Shown here: piece after piece, positions 6,493-6,509 of the stretch | How positions within the stretch are numbered: the stretch's first letter is position 1 | Layout of the letters: each line of letters opens with the position of its first letter | Assembly: GCA_000715685.1 (NCBI GenBank) | Contig: KL569494.1 | Span: 7,091 to 13,599 of the forward strand | Length of the DNA: 6,509 nt | Reading direction: 5' to 3' | Origin: Streptomyces lilacinus | GTDB lineage: Bacteria > Actinomycetota > Actinomycetes > Streptomycetales > Streptomycetaceae | Made by a program: the position numbers and the translations under genes | The notes under the pieces: generated by a model | What the model saw: only the letters and a program-made list of their open reading frames with translations | Databases searched by the model: none | What the model was told of the DNA's origin: nothing

Positions 6493-6509
6493 CTGTCTCT
6501 TATACACAT
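6493..6509. other. Terminal Tn5 mosaic end (Nextera adaptor) at the contig end
   Basis: The last 17 bases, CTGTCTCTTATACACAT, are the same adaptor arm. The window therefore ends because reads ran into untrimmed adaptor, and not at a biological boundary. The apparent ATG on the minus strand at 6509-6507 belongs to the adaptor and is not the start of the acyltransferase. Confidence 0.95.

Noticed and set aside
6090..6509. A small transposon bounded by mosaic ends in the acyltransferase gene.
   Set aside because: The ends match the engineered Tn5 mosaic end used in sequencing libraries. The DNA between them is acyltransferase coding sequence, not transposase, and there is no 9-bp target duplication.

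Overview
This is a short, very GC-rich contig with strongly G/C-biased third codon positions. Its gene content is typical of a streptomycete (Actinomycetota): the end of a type VII secretion (ESX/T7SS) operon and part of a convergent membrane acyltransferase gene. Identifications come from reading the protein sequences and from knowledge of the families; no database search was run.

Layout on the plus strand: (1) 1-462, the C-terminal part of a MinD/ParA-like (EspI-like) ATPase that begins outside the window. (2) 463-568, a spacer holding degenerate copies of the stop/start junction that lies on either side of it. (3) 569-4475, eccC, the membrane-anchored FtsK/SpoIIIE-type ATPase that drives type VII export. 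It is split into two reading frames by a lesion at about 2991. The break falls exactly where the Walker A loop of the second ATPase domain should be, so roughly 30 codons appear to be missing. (4) 4492-5922, a 476-residue protein of unknown function that resembles the family found beside eccC in Streptomyces (probably DUF6177). (5) 5927-5973, a perfect 22-bp hairpin that ends both this operon and the convergent gene. On the minus strand, 6492-5974 is the C-terminal part of an acyltransferase-3 type membrane protein.

The three plus-strand genes are closely packed and probably form one transcript. EccC would be the motor, the MinD-like protein an accessory ATPase, and the downstream protein a soluble accessory factor of unknown role. 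No EsxA/EsxB, EccB, EccD, EccE or mycosin gene lies in the window.

Assembly quality limits interpretation. An inverted pair of Tn5 mosaic ends (Nextera library adaptor) sits inside the acyltransferase gene at 6090-6128, and another adaptor arm forms the contig end at 6493-6509. These are sequencing-library artefacts, not mobile elements. They raise the chance that the eccC lesion is also an assembly error. I found no convincing new biological system; the most useful points are the eccC lesion, the duplicated junction before eccC, and the uncharacterised eccC-linked protein.
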